Assembly (NCBI GenBank): GCA_964354345.1
Contig: CAYGZL010000016.1
Coordinates: 3,324 to 67,323 of the forward strand
Length of the DNA: 64,000 nt
From: CAYGZL01 sp964354345
GTDB taxonomy: Bacteria > Chloroflexota > Anaerolineae > Anaerolineales > UBA4823
Direction: 5' to 3'
Shown here: positions 52,258-63,746 of the stretch, piece by piece
Numbering within the stretch: position 1 is the first letter of the stretch
Layout: each line of letters starts with the position of its first letter
Program-made: the position numbers and the translations under genes
The notes under the pieces: model-generated
What the model saw: only the letters and a program-made list of their open reading frames with translations
What the model was told of the DNA's origin: nothing
The model's database searches: none

Positions 52258-53603
52258 GAATTTATCTGGATACGATCGGCTGCCGCCTTAACCAGGCCGA
52301 GATTGAGCAATATGCCCGCCAGTTCCAGATCCTGGGGCATACCTTAACCACGGATCCCGAGGCAGCCGACCTGGTGGTGGTAAACACCTGCGCGGTGACG
52401 GCTGCAGCTGATGCTGATTCACGCCAGAAGATTCGCCAGCTCGGTCAGGTTGCGCCAGGTCGCCTGGTGGCGACTGGTTGCTGGGCGACATTGCATCCAG
52501 ATGAAGCAGCCGTTTTACCGGGGGTATTGTGCCTCGTGCCCAACCAAATTAAAGATCACCTGGTGCAGGATGTACTCCCTGAAGCGCCACCAGGTTTTGA
52601 TCTTGACCCAGTCGAACGCCTTCCGCTCCCAGCAGTGCGGAGACGGACACGTGCTTTTATCAAGGTGCAGGATGGTTGTAATAATCATTGTACATTCTGT
52701 GTGACGACTGTTGCCCGCGGGCCGGGTCGTAGTCGCCCGGTCGAGGCCGTTCTAGAAGAGGTCCGCGCAGCTCTACGGGAAGAGCTGGATGAGAATGGGC
52801 GGTCCTTCGCAGCGCAAGAAATCGTCCTGACCGGAGTTCACCTCGGCTCCTGGGGGCAGGATTTTCGTCCGCCCCAACGCCTGCAGGACCTGGTTCACCG
52901 CTTGTTGAGGGAGACGGAAAAGAATTCCGGTTCCCCCACGCCCCGTTTGCGTCTCTCTTCGCTGGAACCCTGGGATTTGCAGGCTGATTTCTTTAGCTTG
53001 TGGGAGAATCCCCGCCTGTGCCGCCACTTGCACTTGCCCTTGCAGTCCGGCTGTGCCGCGACGCTGCGCCGGATGGCGCGCAAGACTACTCCAGGAAATT
53101 ATGCTGATCTGGTCGCCTCTGCCCGGGCTGCCGTTCCGGGAGTGGCGATTACAACTGATCTGATCGTTGGTTTCCCAGGAGAGAACGAGGCTGAGTTCGA
53201 GGAAAGCCTGGACTTTGTCCGTGCGATGGGCTTCTCCGACGGACACATATTCACCTATTCAACGCGGCCTGGCACCGCGGCGGCGCACTTCCACCAACAA
53301 GTACCGCAGGTTGTCCGTAAAGAGCGCCGCCAACGCATGTTGACCGTCCTGGAAGAGACAGCCCAGGCCTACCGGGCACGCTTCCTCGACCAGACGCTGC
53401 CCGTGTTATGGGAAGGTCGTGCGATCTTGGATGTACATGGATGGGAGATGAACGGCCTGACTGATAATTACCTGCGGGTCACCGCGCATTCCCCCAGCCA
53501 TTTATGGAACCAGCTGACTCCGGTGCGCCTGACCCGGCAAACCCCGCATGGAATGAGTGGTCAGATCGTAACCGCTGATTGGCAAAGTGCAGTCGAAATA
53601 TGA
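52254..53603 (+). CDS. mtaB: MiaB-like tRNA methylthiotransferase (MtaB family)
   Basis: A 449-residue radical-SAM methylthiotransferase. The N-terminal UPF0004 domain with conserved cysteines (GCRLNQ, NTCAVT, GCWA) binds one Fe-S cluster, and the radical-SAM cysteines are Cys142, Cys146 and Cys149 in GCNNHCTFC; the C-terminal part is TRAM-like. The start residues MRIYLDTIGCRLNQAE and the VTAAADADSRQ motif fit MtaB, which makes ms2t6A37 in tRNA. The GTG start overlaps the previous stop. Confidence 0.9.
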   Translation: MRIYLDTIGCRLNQAEIEQYARQFQILGHTLTTDPEAADLVVVNTCAVTAAADADSRQKIRQLGQVAPGRLVATGCWATLHPDEAAVLPGVLCLVPNQIKDHLVQDVLPEAPPGFDLDPVERLPLPAVRRRTRAFIKVQDGCNNHCTFCVTTVARGPGRSRPVEAVLEEVRAALREELDENGRSFAAQEIVLTGVHLGSWGQDFRPPQRLQDLVHRLLRETEKNSGSPTPRLRLSSLEPWDLQADFFSLWENPRLCRHLHLPLQSGCAATLRRMARKTTPGNYADLVASARAAVPGVAITTDLIVGFPGENEAEFEESLDFVRAMGFSDGHIFTYSTRPGTAAAHFHQQVPQVVRKERRQRMLTVLEETAQAYRARFLDQTLPVLWEGRAILDVHGWEMNGLTDNYLRVTAHSPSHLWNQLTPVRLTRQTPHGMSGQIVTADWQSAVEI

Positions 53604-54643
53604 CCTCGAACGAACAAGGGCTGCTTCTCTTTGCGGTTACCACCCGTGGTTTGGAGGAAGTGAGCGCGGCAGAGATCGCCGCGCTGCCAGGGGCGGTTGT
53701 TGAGCGAGTCGGTTACCGGCTGGTGTTCGCCTATTGCCAGGAGCCGAGTCGCGCCTGGTTTGGTTTACGCACCGTGGATGACCTTTTTCTCTACCTGGAA
53801 ACCTGGCCGAAACTCTCACCCCAACGCAATGCCCTGCCCGACCTGCAAACCCGCAGCGCCCGTCTGAATCTGGAAGGAGCGATGGATGTGATCGGGCGGG
53901 TTCGTAAGCTGAGCCATCCGCTCACATTCTCAGTCACAGCCAATTTTGTGGGGAAGCGTAATTATGCCAGCCCCGAGATCAAAAAGGCCGTCGCGGATGG
54001 CATCCAATCCAGACATTGGTGCCGCTATGTAGACGAGGATCAGGAAGCGGACCTGAACCTGCGGGTTTTTATTGAGCATGAAACCGCCCTGGTAGGAGTG
54101 CGTCTGGGGCGCCGGCCGCTCTACCGGCGCGCCTACAAGCAAATCCATATCCCCGGGTCGTTGAAACCTTCGGTCGCTGCAGCACTGCTGAGCCTGGTGG
54201 AAACTGCGCCAGGTATGTCGGTGCTCGATCCGTGCTGTGGCGCGGGGACAATCCTGGTGGAAGCAGCCGCTGACCGGGCGTTGGTTCTGGGCGGCGACCT
54301 GGATCCGCAGGCATTGGTCGCGGCACAGGTGAACGCCACGGCTGCTGGTTTATCGCTTCTGCTCTGCCAATGGGACGCTCAAGCGCTACCCCTGGCAGAC
54401 CATGCGGTAGATCGCATTGTCTCCAACTTGCCCTGGGGACGGGAGGCGCCCTTCAGCGAACCGTTGGGGCAACTCTACCGGGGAGTCTGCAGTGAGTTTC
54501 AACGCGTGTTGGCGCCGGGCGGAAAGGTGGCATTACTTACCAGCCTGCCTGGGCAGGTGCATCTACCGAGGTTGCGTTTGAAACGGCAGTTCGAGATCAG
54601 CCTGTTTGGCCAAAACCCGACAGTAATGATCTGGAGCAATTAG
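53600..54643 (+). CDS. THUMP-domain RNA methyltransferase (Trm14/TrmN-like)
   Basis: A 347-residue enzyme with an N-terminal THUMP RNA-binding domain (about 1-150) and a class I methyltransferase domain. Motif I is DPCCGAGT (from residue 210) and motif IV is NLPWG (276-280), the N/D-PP-Y-like motif used by N2-guanine methyltransferases. Similar proteins modify G6 or G10 in tRNA or 23S rRNA. The ATG overlaps the stop of mtaB by four bases, so the two are coupled. Confidence 0.82.
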   Translation: MTSNEQGLLLFAVTTRGLEEVSAAEIAALPGAVVERVGYRLVFAYCQEPSRAWFGLRTVDDLFLYLETWPKLSPQRNALPDLQTRSARLNLEGAMDVIGRVRKLSHPLTFSVTANFVGKRNYASPEIKKAVADGIQSRHWCRYVDEDQEADLNLRVFIEHETALVGVRLGRRPLYRRAYKQIHIPGSLKPSVAAALLSLVETAPGMSVLDPCCGAGTILVEAAADRALVLGGDLDPQALVAAQVNATAAGLSLLLCQWDAQALPLADHAVDRIVSNLPWGREAPFSEPLGQLYRGVCSEFQRVLAPGGKVALLTSLPGQVHLPRLRLKRQFEISLFGQNPTVMIWSN

Positions 54644-54655
54644 TGAAATTTTGAA

Positions 54656-55225
54656 ATGAATCAACCAGTCTTTGAACAATTATTACCGGGCGGTCAGCGA
54701 TTGCAGATCGTGCAGGGTGACATCACCCGGGAAGCTGTGGATGTCATTGTCAACGCGGCCAATGCCTACCTGATGCATGGGGGCGGTGTTGCCGGCGCCA
54801 TAGTTTTGCGAGGCGGGGAAATAATCCAGGAGGAGAGTACCGCCTGGGTGCGTCAGCACGGTTTGGTGACCCACGCCGCGCCAGCTTACACCAGCGCTGG
54901 AAAACTGCCCTGCCGGTTTGTGATCCATGCCGTGGGGCCGGTGTGGGGCGATGGTGATGAAGACATCAAGTTGGCGCAAGCCGTCGCTGGTTCGTTGCAT
55001 GTGGCGGACGAACTCGGTCTGGTTAGCCTGGCGTTGCCGGCGATTTCAACCGGGATTTTCGGCTTTCCGAAGGAGCGGGCCGCAGGCGTGATTTGCCCTG
55101 CAATCTGTGACTATTTTGTCGCTCAGCCAACTTCCTCGCTCAAGCTGGTGCGCCTCACGATTATTGACGAGCCTACCGTGCATGCCTTCCAGCAAACCTG
55201 GGACAAGCTGGTTCGTGGCGGTTAA
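54656..55225 (+). CDS. Macro-domain protein (ADP-ribose-binding / O-acetyl-ADP-ribose deacetylase type)
   Basis: A 189-residue macro domain covering the whole protein. The ADP-ribose site motifs are QGDITREAVDVIVNAANAYLM (Asp and Asn), HGGGVAGAI and ISTGIFGFP, with the deacetylase-type catalytic arrangement present (Asn and Asp before the glycines). It removes ADP-ribose modifications or acts on O-acetyl-ADP-ribose. Its place among RNA-modification genes suggests a nucleotide/RNA-ribosylation link, not shown. Confidence 0.9.
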   Translation: MNQPVFEQLLPGGQRLQIVQGDITREAVDVIVNAANAYLMHGGGVAGAIVLRGGEIIQEESTAWVRQHGLVTHAAPAYTSAGKLPCRFVIHAVGPVWGDGDEDIKLAQAVAGSLHVADELGLVSLALPAISTGIFGFPKERAAGVICPAICDYFVAQPTSSLKLVRLTIIDEPTVHAFQQTWDKLVRGG

Positions 55226-55239
55226 AGTCCGATTTTTCG

Positions 55240-56025
55240 ATGATTACCTCGGCGCATAATCCGAAGATCATTCGCATCCGCGATTTGCAGGCGCATTCCC
55301 AGGCGCGGCGTGAAGCGGGCGCTTTCGTGGTGGAAGGGGTGCGGTTGGTCGAGGAAGCCTTGACTGCGGGCTGGCCGGCCGAATGGGTGCTCTATACTGA
55401 GGAAATCGGTGAACGCGGCAGACGAGTGGTCGAGGGATATCAAATACAAGGCGCACCTGTGGAGGCCGTAACCCCTCAGGTGATGAAAGCCGCCAGCGAT
55501 ACCCGATCGCCCCAGGGTATCCTGGCGGTGCTGGCTTTGGGTGGGCTGCCTCTGCCCGCCCAAGTGGATTTTGTCTTCATCCCGGACGGCGTACGTGATC
55601 CGGGCAATCTGGGCAGCATGTTACGCACCGCGGCAGGGGCCGGCGTGCAGGGGGTTGTGCTGCCGCCCGGAACCGCCGATGCATTCGCCCCCAAGGTGTT
55701 GCGGGCGGGGATGGGTGCCCATTTCCGCATGCCAGTGTATGCATTGAGTTGGGAAGGAATCGCGGCCTACCTTGACCAGGCACGGCTGAGGGTTTACCTG
55801 GCGGATGCGCAGGGCGGCCAACCATATCATCAAACGGACTGGCAGATTCCCCTGGCGTTGATCATTGGCGGGGAAGCCGAAGGCGCTGGCGCCCAGGCGC
55901 AGCATCTGGCGCATACCAGGGTGCATATCCCCATGCCAGGTCGAGTGGAATCGCTGAACGCCGCAGCCGCGGCAGCGATCTTATTATTTGAAGCGGCGCG
56001 GCAAAGGAGTCCGGCCAGGCAATGA
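55240..56025 (+). CDS. SpoU/TrmH-family RNA 2'-O-methyltransferase
   Basis: A 261-residue SPOUT methyltransferase: an N-terminal substrate-binding part with RRVVEGYQIQG, then FIPDGVRDPGNLGSMLRTAAGAG and the knot motifs LIIGGEAEG (about 208) and IPMPGRVESLNAAAAAAILLFEA at the end. It is similar to RlmB/TsnR-type enzymes acting on rRNA. The last residues overlap DUF711 by four bases. Confidence 0.9.
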   Translation: MITSAHNPKIIRIRDLQAHSQARREAGAFVVEGVRLVEEALTAGWPAEWVLYTEEIGERGRRVVEGYQIQGAPVEAVTPQVMKAASDTRSPQGILAVLALGGLPLPAQVDFVFIPDGVRDPGNLGSMLRTAAGAGVQGVVLPPGTADAFAPKVLRAGMGAHFRMPVYALSWEGIAAYLDQARLRVYLADAQGGQPYHQTDWQIPLALIIGGEAEGAGAQAQHLAHTRVHIPMPGRVESLNAAAAAAILLFEAARQRSPARQ

Positions 56026-57236
56026 AGATTCGTTCAATTACCGTTTTTGTCGATCCCGGCTGGCCGGTGGATCCACTGATCATTCAAGAGGCCGGTCAAT
56101 TTACCCTGGCAGCCCGGCAGGCTTACGCAGCCGCAGGCTATGAAATACAGACAACCCGCCTGGCTACGGTGCCGTTCTGCCAGTTGTTGCCTGGTGTTGA
56201 CCTGGCCGTGCCATTTGGTCAGGAATTGGAGCACCTGCTCCAACCATTTGGCTGCGAATATGTCTCGATTGGACCGGCGCTGCCCAGCCGGATGGAAAGT
56301 TATGCAGTTATCCCCCAGGTGATCGCCAGCACGCGCGGGGTCTTTGTTTCAGGGATGATGACAACCGCAGACGGGGAGATCTCGCTTAAGGCTGTTTATG
56401 CCTGTGCGGAGGTGATCGAGGCAATTGCCCGGCTTACACCGGATGGATTCGCCAACCTGCGTTTCGGGGCGGCGGCCAATGTGGCGGCGGGCGGTCCGTT
56501 CTTCCCATTGGCTTATCATGCCAGGGGAGGTCCATCCTTCGCCCTGGCGCTCCAGTCAGCCGACCTGGCGGTAACGGCAGTCACTGGTGCGACCAGCCTG
56601 GCAGGAGCCCGGCAGGCCTTGATTGCCGCCATCGAAGGTCACGCCCAGCGGCTGGAAGTGGTGTCGCGTGCTTTGGAGGCTCTTGGGCCAATGTTTGGCG
56701 GTTTCGATTTCACCCTGGCGCCTTTCCCCAGCCTGGAGGATTCGTTTGGTACGGCGATTGAACGCCTGGGTGTACCGGCGGTGGGACTGCATGGCTCGTT
56801 AGCGGCTGCTGCGTTTCTGACCAGCACACTCGACCAGGCGCGTTACCCGCGCGCCGGCTTCAATGGCATCCTGCTGCCAGTGCTCGAGGATGCTGTTCTG
56901 GCCCAACGGGCAGCCCAGGGAACGCTTGGATTGAAGGATCTGCTTTTATATGCGACAGTCTGCGGGCAGGGGCTGGATACCATTCCGTTGCCAGGCGATA
57001 CCACGCGTGAACAACTGGCGGCGATCCTGCTGGATGTGGCGGTGTTGGCGCAGCGGCTGAACAAGCCGTTGATGGCGCGCCTGATGCCAATCCCAGGCAA
57101 ACAAGCCGGTCAGGCCACCGAGTTCGATTTCGCCTATTTCGCCAACAGTCGCATCCTGTCGGTGGAGGCCGCACCGCTGCAAGGCCTCTTAACCGGTACG
57201 GAGACCTTTCCCATATCCAGCCGTTCTTGCTCTTAA
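56022..57236 (+). CDS. DUF711 family protein (UPF0210-like)
   Basis: A 404-residue protein that resembles DUF711/UPF0210 proteins, with RSITVFVDPG at the start, TRLATVPFC, AANVAAGGPFFPLAYH, GGFDFTLAPFPSLEDSFGTAIERLG and GLDTIPLPGDT. The family is widespread and of unknown function, with a PFL-like relationship claimed for some members. It is the last gene of a six-gene run coupled by overlaps or gaps of at most 14 bases. Confidence 0.85.
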   Translation: MKIRSITVFVDPGWPVDPLIIQEAGQFTLAARQAYAAAGYEIQTTRLATVPFCQLLPGVDLAVPFGQELEHLLQPFGCEYVSIGPALPSRMESYAVIPQVIASTRGVFVSGMMTTADGEISLKAVYACAEVIEAIARLTPDGFANLRFGAAANVAAGGPFFPLAYHARGGPSFALALQSADLAVTAVTGATSLAGARQALIAAIEGHAQRLEVVSRALEALGPMFGGFDFTLAPFPSLEDSFGTAIERLGVPAVGLHGSLAAAAFLTSTLDQARYPRAGFNGILLPVLEDAVLAQRAAQGTLGLKDLLLYATVCGQGLDTIPLPGDTTREQLAAILLDVAVLAQRLNKPLMARLMPIPGKQAGQATEFDFAYFANSRILSVEAAPLQGLLTGTETFPISSRSCS

Positions 57237-57243
57237 AATTGAA

Positions 57244-57262
57244 GCGCCTCATGCCGAGGCGC
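57244..57262. terminator. Hairpin between DUF711 and the ArsR genes
   Basis: A 7-bp stem GCGCCTC / GAGGCGC with a five-base loop. On the - strand it is followed by TTCAATTTT, so it may end the regulator transcript; on the + strand the tail is poor. Confidence 0.45.
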
Positions 57263-57299
57263 CTCAATCAAATACTTATTTCTTCAGCCACACGTGATC

Positions 57300-57860
57300 T
57301 CAGGCGCGCCAGTAAACCCCGGCCTGGCGCAGCAACAGACCGTTGTCCACCAGCGAGCGGCGCAGGGAGGCGGTGTCGGGATGGAAGCGCCGTAGGATTT
57401 CGTTGACTTCTTTCTCCGGATAGCGCGCCTCTGGTTTAAATAACTGAGCCAGGTAGCGCAGGATGACCATGAGCTTCTTCTGCTGCATCGGGATCGCCTT
57501 CAGGCGCCCTTCGGGCGTCATAAAGTCGCTCAACACTTTCCGGTCAAAATTTTCACCTTCAAAGTCCTCGGGCGTCACCCGTGGGCGGGCGTTCGCCAGC
57601 ACATGCCTGGAGAGCGACTGGATCGCTTCCGCGTTCAATTCGAAACCTTTGCCAGTCTCTTTCACCAGGCTCATCTCTGCCAGGTAAGCCAGGTGGCGGG
57701 CGACCTGGGCGGGTTTCAGGTGCAGCGCCTCGGCCAGTTCTGGGATCGAACAGGCTTTGATGGCAACCAACCCGACTATTTTCAGGCGTTCGACATTCGC
57801 CAGCGCCTTGAAAAAGAAAAGCACTTCATCTTTATCTGTAATTTCGATCAACTCGTTCAT
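57300..57860 (-). CDS. ArsR-type HTH plus DUF2087 regulator (1)
   Basis: A 186-residue protein: winged helix (about 10-80; FFKALANVERLKIVGLVA, PELAEALHLKPAQVARHLAYL) and a DUF2087 domain at the end with GRLKAIPMQQKKLMVILRYLA and YPEKEVNEILRRFHPDTASLRRSLVD. ATG 57860 has GGAG at 7 bases. The recognition helix differs from that of the second regulator (QVARHLAYL against TVSHHLAQL), suggesting different operators. No metal-binding Cys pair of classic ArsR is seen. Confidence 0.87.
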   Translation of the reverse strand: MNELIEITDKDEVLFFFKALANVERLKIVGLVAIKACSIPELAEALHLKPAQVARHLAYLAEMSLVKETGKGFELNAEAIQSLSRHVLANARPRVTPEDFEGENFDRKVLSDFMTPEGRLKAIPMQQKKLMVILRYLAQLFKPEARYPEKEVNEILRRFHPDTASLRRSLVDNGLLLRQAGVYWRA

Positions 57861-57892
57861 TTTGCGTCTCCGATAATAAATTCTCGCGCGAT

Positions 57893-58471
57893 CTAGCTGT
57901 TGGAGGGGCGCCAATAGTCGCCTCCTCCTCCAGCACGTTCCAGCAGATGGTATCCAACCAGCTCACGGCGCAGGGTGGCGGTATCCGCATGGAAACGGCT
58001 CAGGATTTCGTTGACCTGCTTCTCGCTGTAGCGTTGCCCAGGCTCGAATGAGCAGGCGATGTGACGCAGAACAACTTCCAACTTTTTACGCTGAGCAGGG
58101 ATAACCTTCAACCGCCCATCAGGCAAGAGGTAATCACCAATCACCTTGCGATCATAGGCGTCTACATCTACCTGCGCCGCGACGGCCACCAGCTCCTGCC
58201 GGGAAAGCAACCGGCGCGCCATCTTTTCCAGCGCCTCGATCTCGAGCTGGTAGACGCTATAATAGCTGACTGCGCGGGCGCTGACCAGGCCGGCGGCTGA
58301 CAGTTGGGCCAGGTGGTGCGATACGGTGGATTGCCGTATCGACAGCATCTGAGCGATCTGCTCCACTGTCAGTGGGCGTTCTGCCAGCAGGCCAACAATT
58401 TTCAAGCGGTTGGCGTCTGCCAGAGCCTTGAAGAAGATCAGGAGCTCGTCGCCTGGGGGTATATCGCTCAT
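57893..58471 (-). CDS. ArsR-type HTH plus DUF2087 regulator (2)
   Basis: A 192-residue paralogue of the regulator encoded next: winged helix with LSIRQSTVSHHLAQLSAAGLV and the C-terminal DUF2087 unit GRLKVIPAQRKKLEVVLRHIA, SEKQVNEILSRFHADTATLRRELVG, ending GGGDYWR. In similar proteins DUF2087 is an accessory domain of unknown ligand. It is the first gene of the unit, directly behind a palindrome at 58498-58509, so autoregulation is likely. A cysteine is absent from the sensor helix position, so metal sensing is not expected. Confidence 0.88.
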   Translation of the reverse strand: MSDIPPGDELLIFFKALADANRLKIVGLLAERPLTVEQIAQMLSIRQSTVSHHLAQLSAAGLVSARAVSYYSVYQLEIEALEKMARRLLSRQELVAVAAQVDVDAYDRKVIGDYLLPDGRLKVIPAQRKKLEVVLRHIACSFEPGQRYSEKQVNEILSRFHADTATLRRELVGYHLLERAGGGGDYWRPSNS

Positions 58472-58497
58472 CCTACACCTTTCATAGATATAAATAG

Positions 58498-58509
58498 ATA
58501 GATATCTAT
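58498..58509. promoter_or_regulatory. Perfect palindromic operator ATAGATATCTAT
   Basis: A perfect 12-bp palindrome within AT-rich repeats lies between the -10 of the regulator promoter and its start codon. ArsR repressors bind such inverted repeats over promoters. Confidence 0.6.
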
Positions 58510-58512
58510 ATA

Positions 58513-58541
58513 ATTCTACCGCGGTGCATATTGTTTGTCAA
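58513..58541 (-). promoter_or_regulatory. Promoter of the ArsR-DUF2087 pair
   Basis: On the - strand: -35 TTGACA (58541-58536, perfect), 17-bp spacer, -10 TAGAAT (58518-58513), then the palindrome 58498-58509. Confidence 0.82.
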
Positions 58542-58600
58542 GAGCCTAGAATATGGGGTAGATCCGACCGGGAGACAGGCTGACCGCTTGTCTTTACAAA

Positions 58601-61534
<2,934 letters not shown>

Positions 61535-61572
61535 AGGCGGTTTACCATACAGATGCAGGTTTCGATGAAGTA

Positions 61573-61600
61573 ATTATAGCACAAATGTTTTATAGGTAAA
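61573..61600 (-). promoter_or_regulatory. Promoter of uvrA
   Basis: On the - strand: -35 TTTACC (61600-61595), 16-bp spacer, -10 TATAAT (61578-61573). No LexA-like operator was recognised beside it. Confidence 0.6.
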
Positions 61601-61715
61601 CGCTGAGGGCTGATTGGATTAGCAAACTATGCGATTCCGGGTAGAATCATTATCATTGTGAAGTCATATCCTTAGCCAACAGTCATCAGCCATATCCTGA
61701 GGGAGATCTAGCGTA

Positions 61716-63701
61716 GTGTTTAACCGAATTATGGTCTTAATTCAATCGAGGTTCAGGATTTTGACCTCATCCTTAAAAGGTCGCAAAATCCCGGTGCGTC
61801 CTCTAATCTGGTTCATTCTCATTGTTTTGGGCGTGATGGGATTGCCGGTAGCGATCAGCAAGATAGGTGCAACGCTGGCACAGATCAGCGCCGCATCCCC
61901 AACAAAAAAACCGACCTCCCAAGAAACCAAGGTTGCCCCAATCATACCGACCGTCCGGTCAGCCATCTTACCTGCCCCAACTGAACCGACCGCTCGACCA
62001 GCCGCCTTGTCTGTCCCAACCGCCACAGCCCGGCCGCGTAAACCCGGGGAGGTATTTCGGGATGAAACATTAAACCTGGTCTGGTATCTCAGCTCACCGA
62101 TCGGTGTGACCAATCCCTGGGCGGTGCCCGGCTATTCTCACCAGGAAGCCAACGCCATGCTGTGGGAGGGTCTTGCTTACTATGCGATCTATGCTGATCA
62201 GGAAATTCCCTGGCTGGCAGAAAGCATGACTTACACCACGCCGGATTTCACTCAACTGCTGATTAAACTGCGCCAGGAGGCGATGTGGAGCGACGGCGTC
62301 CCGCTGACTGCGCAGGATGTTGTCTTCACCCTCCAGGGGCAGTTGACCAACAGTAAGTTGACCTACCATGAAATTTTTACCCAGTATGTTCAATCTGTTG
62401 ACAGGATAGACGACCTGACAGTGCTGGTAACCTTCAAGCTCCCTGCCCCGCGCTTCAAGTTCGATGTGCTGACCTTGAAATTTGACTCGGGTATTCCCAT
62501 CGTTCCCGAACACATCTTGAGCAAGCAGTCGGATGTCAACACCTTCCCGGGTGGTCTGGATATGCCGCACTCCGGCCCCTACACCATCACCGCCTGGGAC
62601 GCGAGTAAAAAGGTTCTTGATCTGCGCGAGGATTGGTGGGCAGTCAAAGCTGGTATCGCCCAGGTTCCAGAGGTCAAGCGTATCGTGATGACCAATAACA
62701 GCCTGAGCATGGAGCTGCTTGTCCAGGGCGTGGTGGCGAATGAATTTGATACCACCCCTGGCATGACCGGCGCTCAGATCGATAACATTCTCAAGAGTAA
62801 TCCAAAGGTAACCACGCACACCGGAAATAAACCCCCTTACGGTTCCATCGACCCGTGGCCTAATGCGTTGTGGGTCAACACTCAGCTTACTCCCTACAGT
62901 GATGCAGATATCCGGCGTGCGATGAGCCTGTCCATTGACCGCGATAAAATTGACGAACGGCTCTATGACGGCGCCAGGGTTGCCACCATTTATCCATTCC
63001 CGCTCTATCCCAACCTGGAGAAATTCACCGGGCTGCCTGAAGTCAAGGCATTGGAAGAGAAGTACCAGCCGCGTAAATATGACCTGGCTGAGAGCGCCCG
63101 GCTCATGCAGGCGGCAGGCTTTACCAGGAACGCCAGCGGTTTATGGAGTAAGGGTGGCCAGACTGTCAACGCCACCATCAACGGCTTTGAGAGCATTCAC
63201 GCCGACATTGCCTCCCTCCTGGTCGAGATGCTGCGCCAGGGCGGCTTCGATGCCAAGGTGAACTTTGATTCGGACGCCTTTTCAAACATGACCGGTGGCA
63301 AGCCGGGGCTGTATCTGTTCGGTCACTCAGCCAACCTGATCGATCCCTATGCAACGTTTGAACTGTTCCACAGTCGCTACAGTGCAGGGATTGGCACCGC
63401 GACAGGTTACCCATACTTCTCGCGCTACAAAAACACCGCATACGACGCCATTCTGGATCAAATGGCTCCCCTGGGTTCAGATGATCCCAAATTCACTGAG
63501 CTGGCGGTTAAAGCCTTGGAGATCTACTGGCGCGAGGTGATCGATATCCCGCTTATCCAGTGGGTGTCCCGCGTCCCCTACAACCAGACCTACTGGAGCA
63601 ACTGGCCAACCGAAGCGAACCCCGGTCTCGGCGTCAATGGCCAGTTCTGGAACCATACTGGCATGCTGTTGGTTGCTAACCTGAAGGCTGTCCAACCCTA
63701 G
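61716..63701 (+). CDS. Peptide/solute-binding protein, SBP family 5, membrane-anchored
   Basis: A 661-residue protein: N-terminal hydrophobic segment (about 31-55), a Thr/Pro/Ala-rich linker to about 110, then the family 5 (oligopeptide/nickel-type) extracytoplasmic binding domain with NLVWYLSSPIGVTNP, LLIKLRQEAMWSDGVPLTAQDV, DIRRAMSLSIDRDKI and a C-terminal lobe. GTG 61716 has GGGAG 10 bases before; ATG 61731 is another option. No permease or ATPase genes follow in the window, so it is an orphan binding protein, followed by a protein kinase gene. Confidence 0.88.
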   Translation: MFNRIMVLIQSRFRILTSSLKGRKIPVRPLIWFILIVLGVMGLPVAISKIGATLAQISAASPTKKPTSQETKVAPIIPTVRSAILPAPTEPTARPAALSVPTATARPRKPGEVFRDETLNLVWYLSSPIGVTNPWAVPGYSHQEANAMLWEGLAYYAIYADQEIPWLAESMTYTTPDFTQLLIKLRQEAMWSDGVPLTAQDVVFTLQGQLTNSKLTYHEIFTQYVQSVDRIDDLTVLVTFKLPAPRFKFDVLTLKFDSGIPIVPEHILSKQSDVNTFPGGLDMPHSGPYTITAWDASKKVLDLREDWWAVKAGIAQVPEVKRIVMTNNSLSMELLVQGVVANEFDTTPGMTGAQIDNILKSNPKVTTHTGNKPPYGSIDPWPNALWVNTQLTPYSDADIRRAMSLSIDRDKIDERLYDGARVATIYPFPLYPNLEKFTGLPEVKALEEKYQPRKYDLAESARLMQAAGFTRNASGLWSKGGQTVNATINGFESIHADIASLLVEMLRQGGFDAKVNFDSDAFSNMTGGKPGLYLFGHSANLIDPYATFELFHSRYSAGIGTATGYPYFSRYKNTAYDAILDQMAPLGSDDPKFTELAVKALEIYWREVIDIPLIQWVSRVPYNQTYWSNWPTEANPGLGVNGQFWNHTGMLLVANLKAVQP

Positions 63702-63746
63702 GGGTTTCGATGATATTCGTGTAGAATCGTCTGGTAGAGGGATGCC

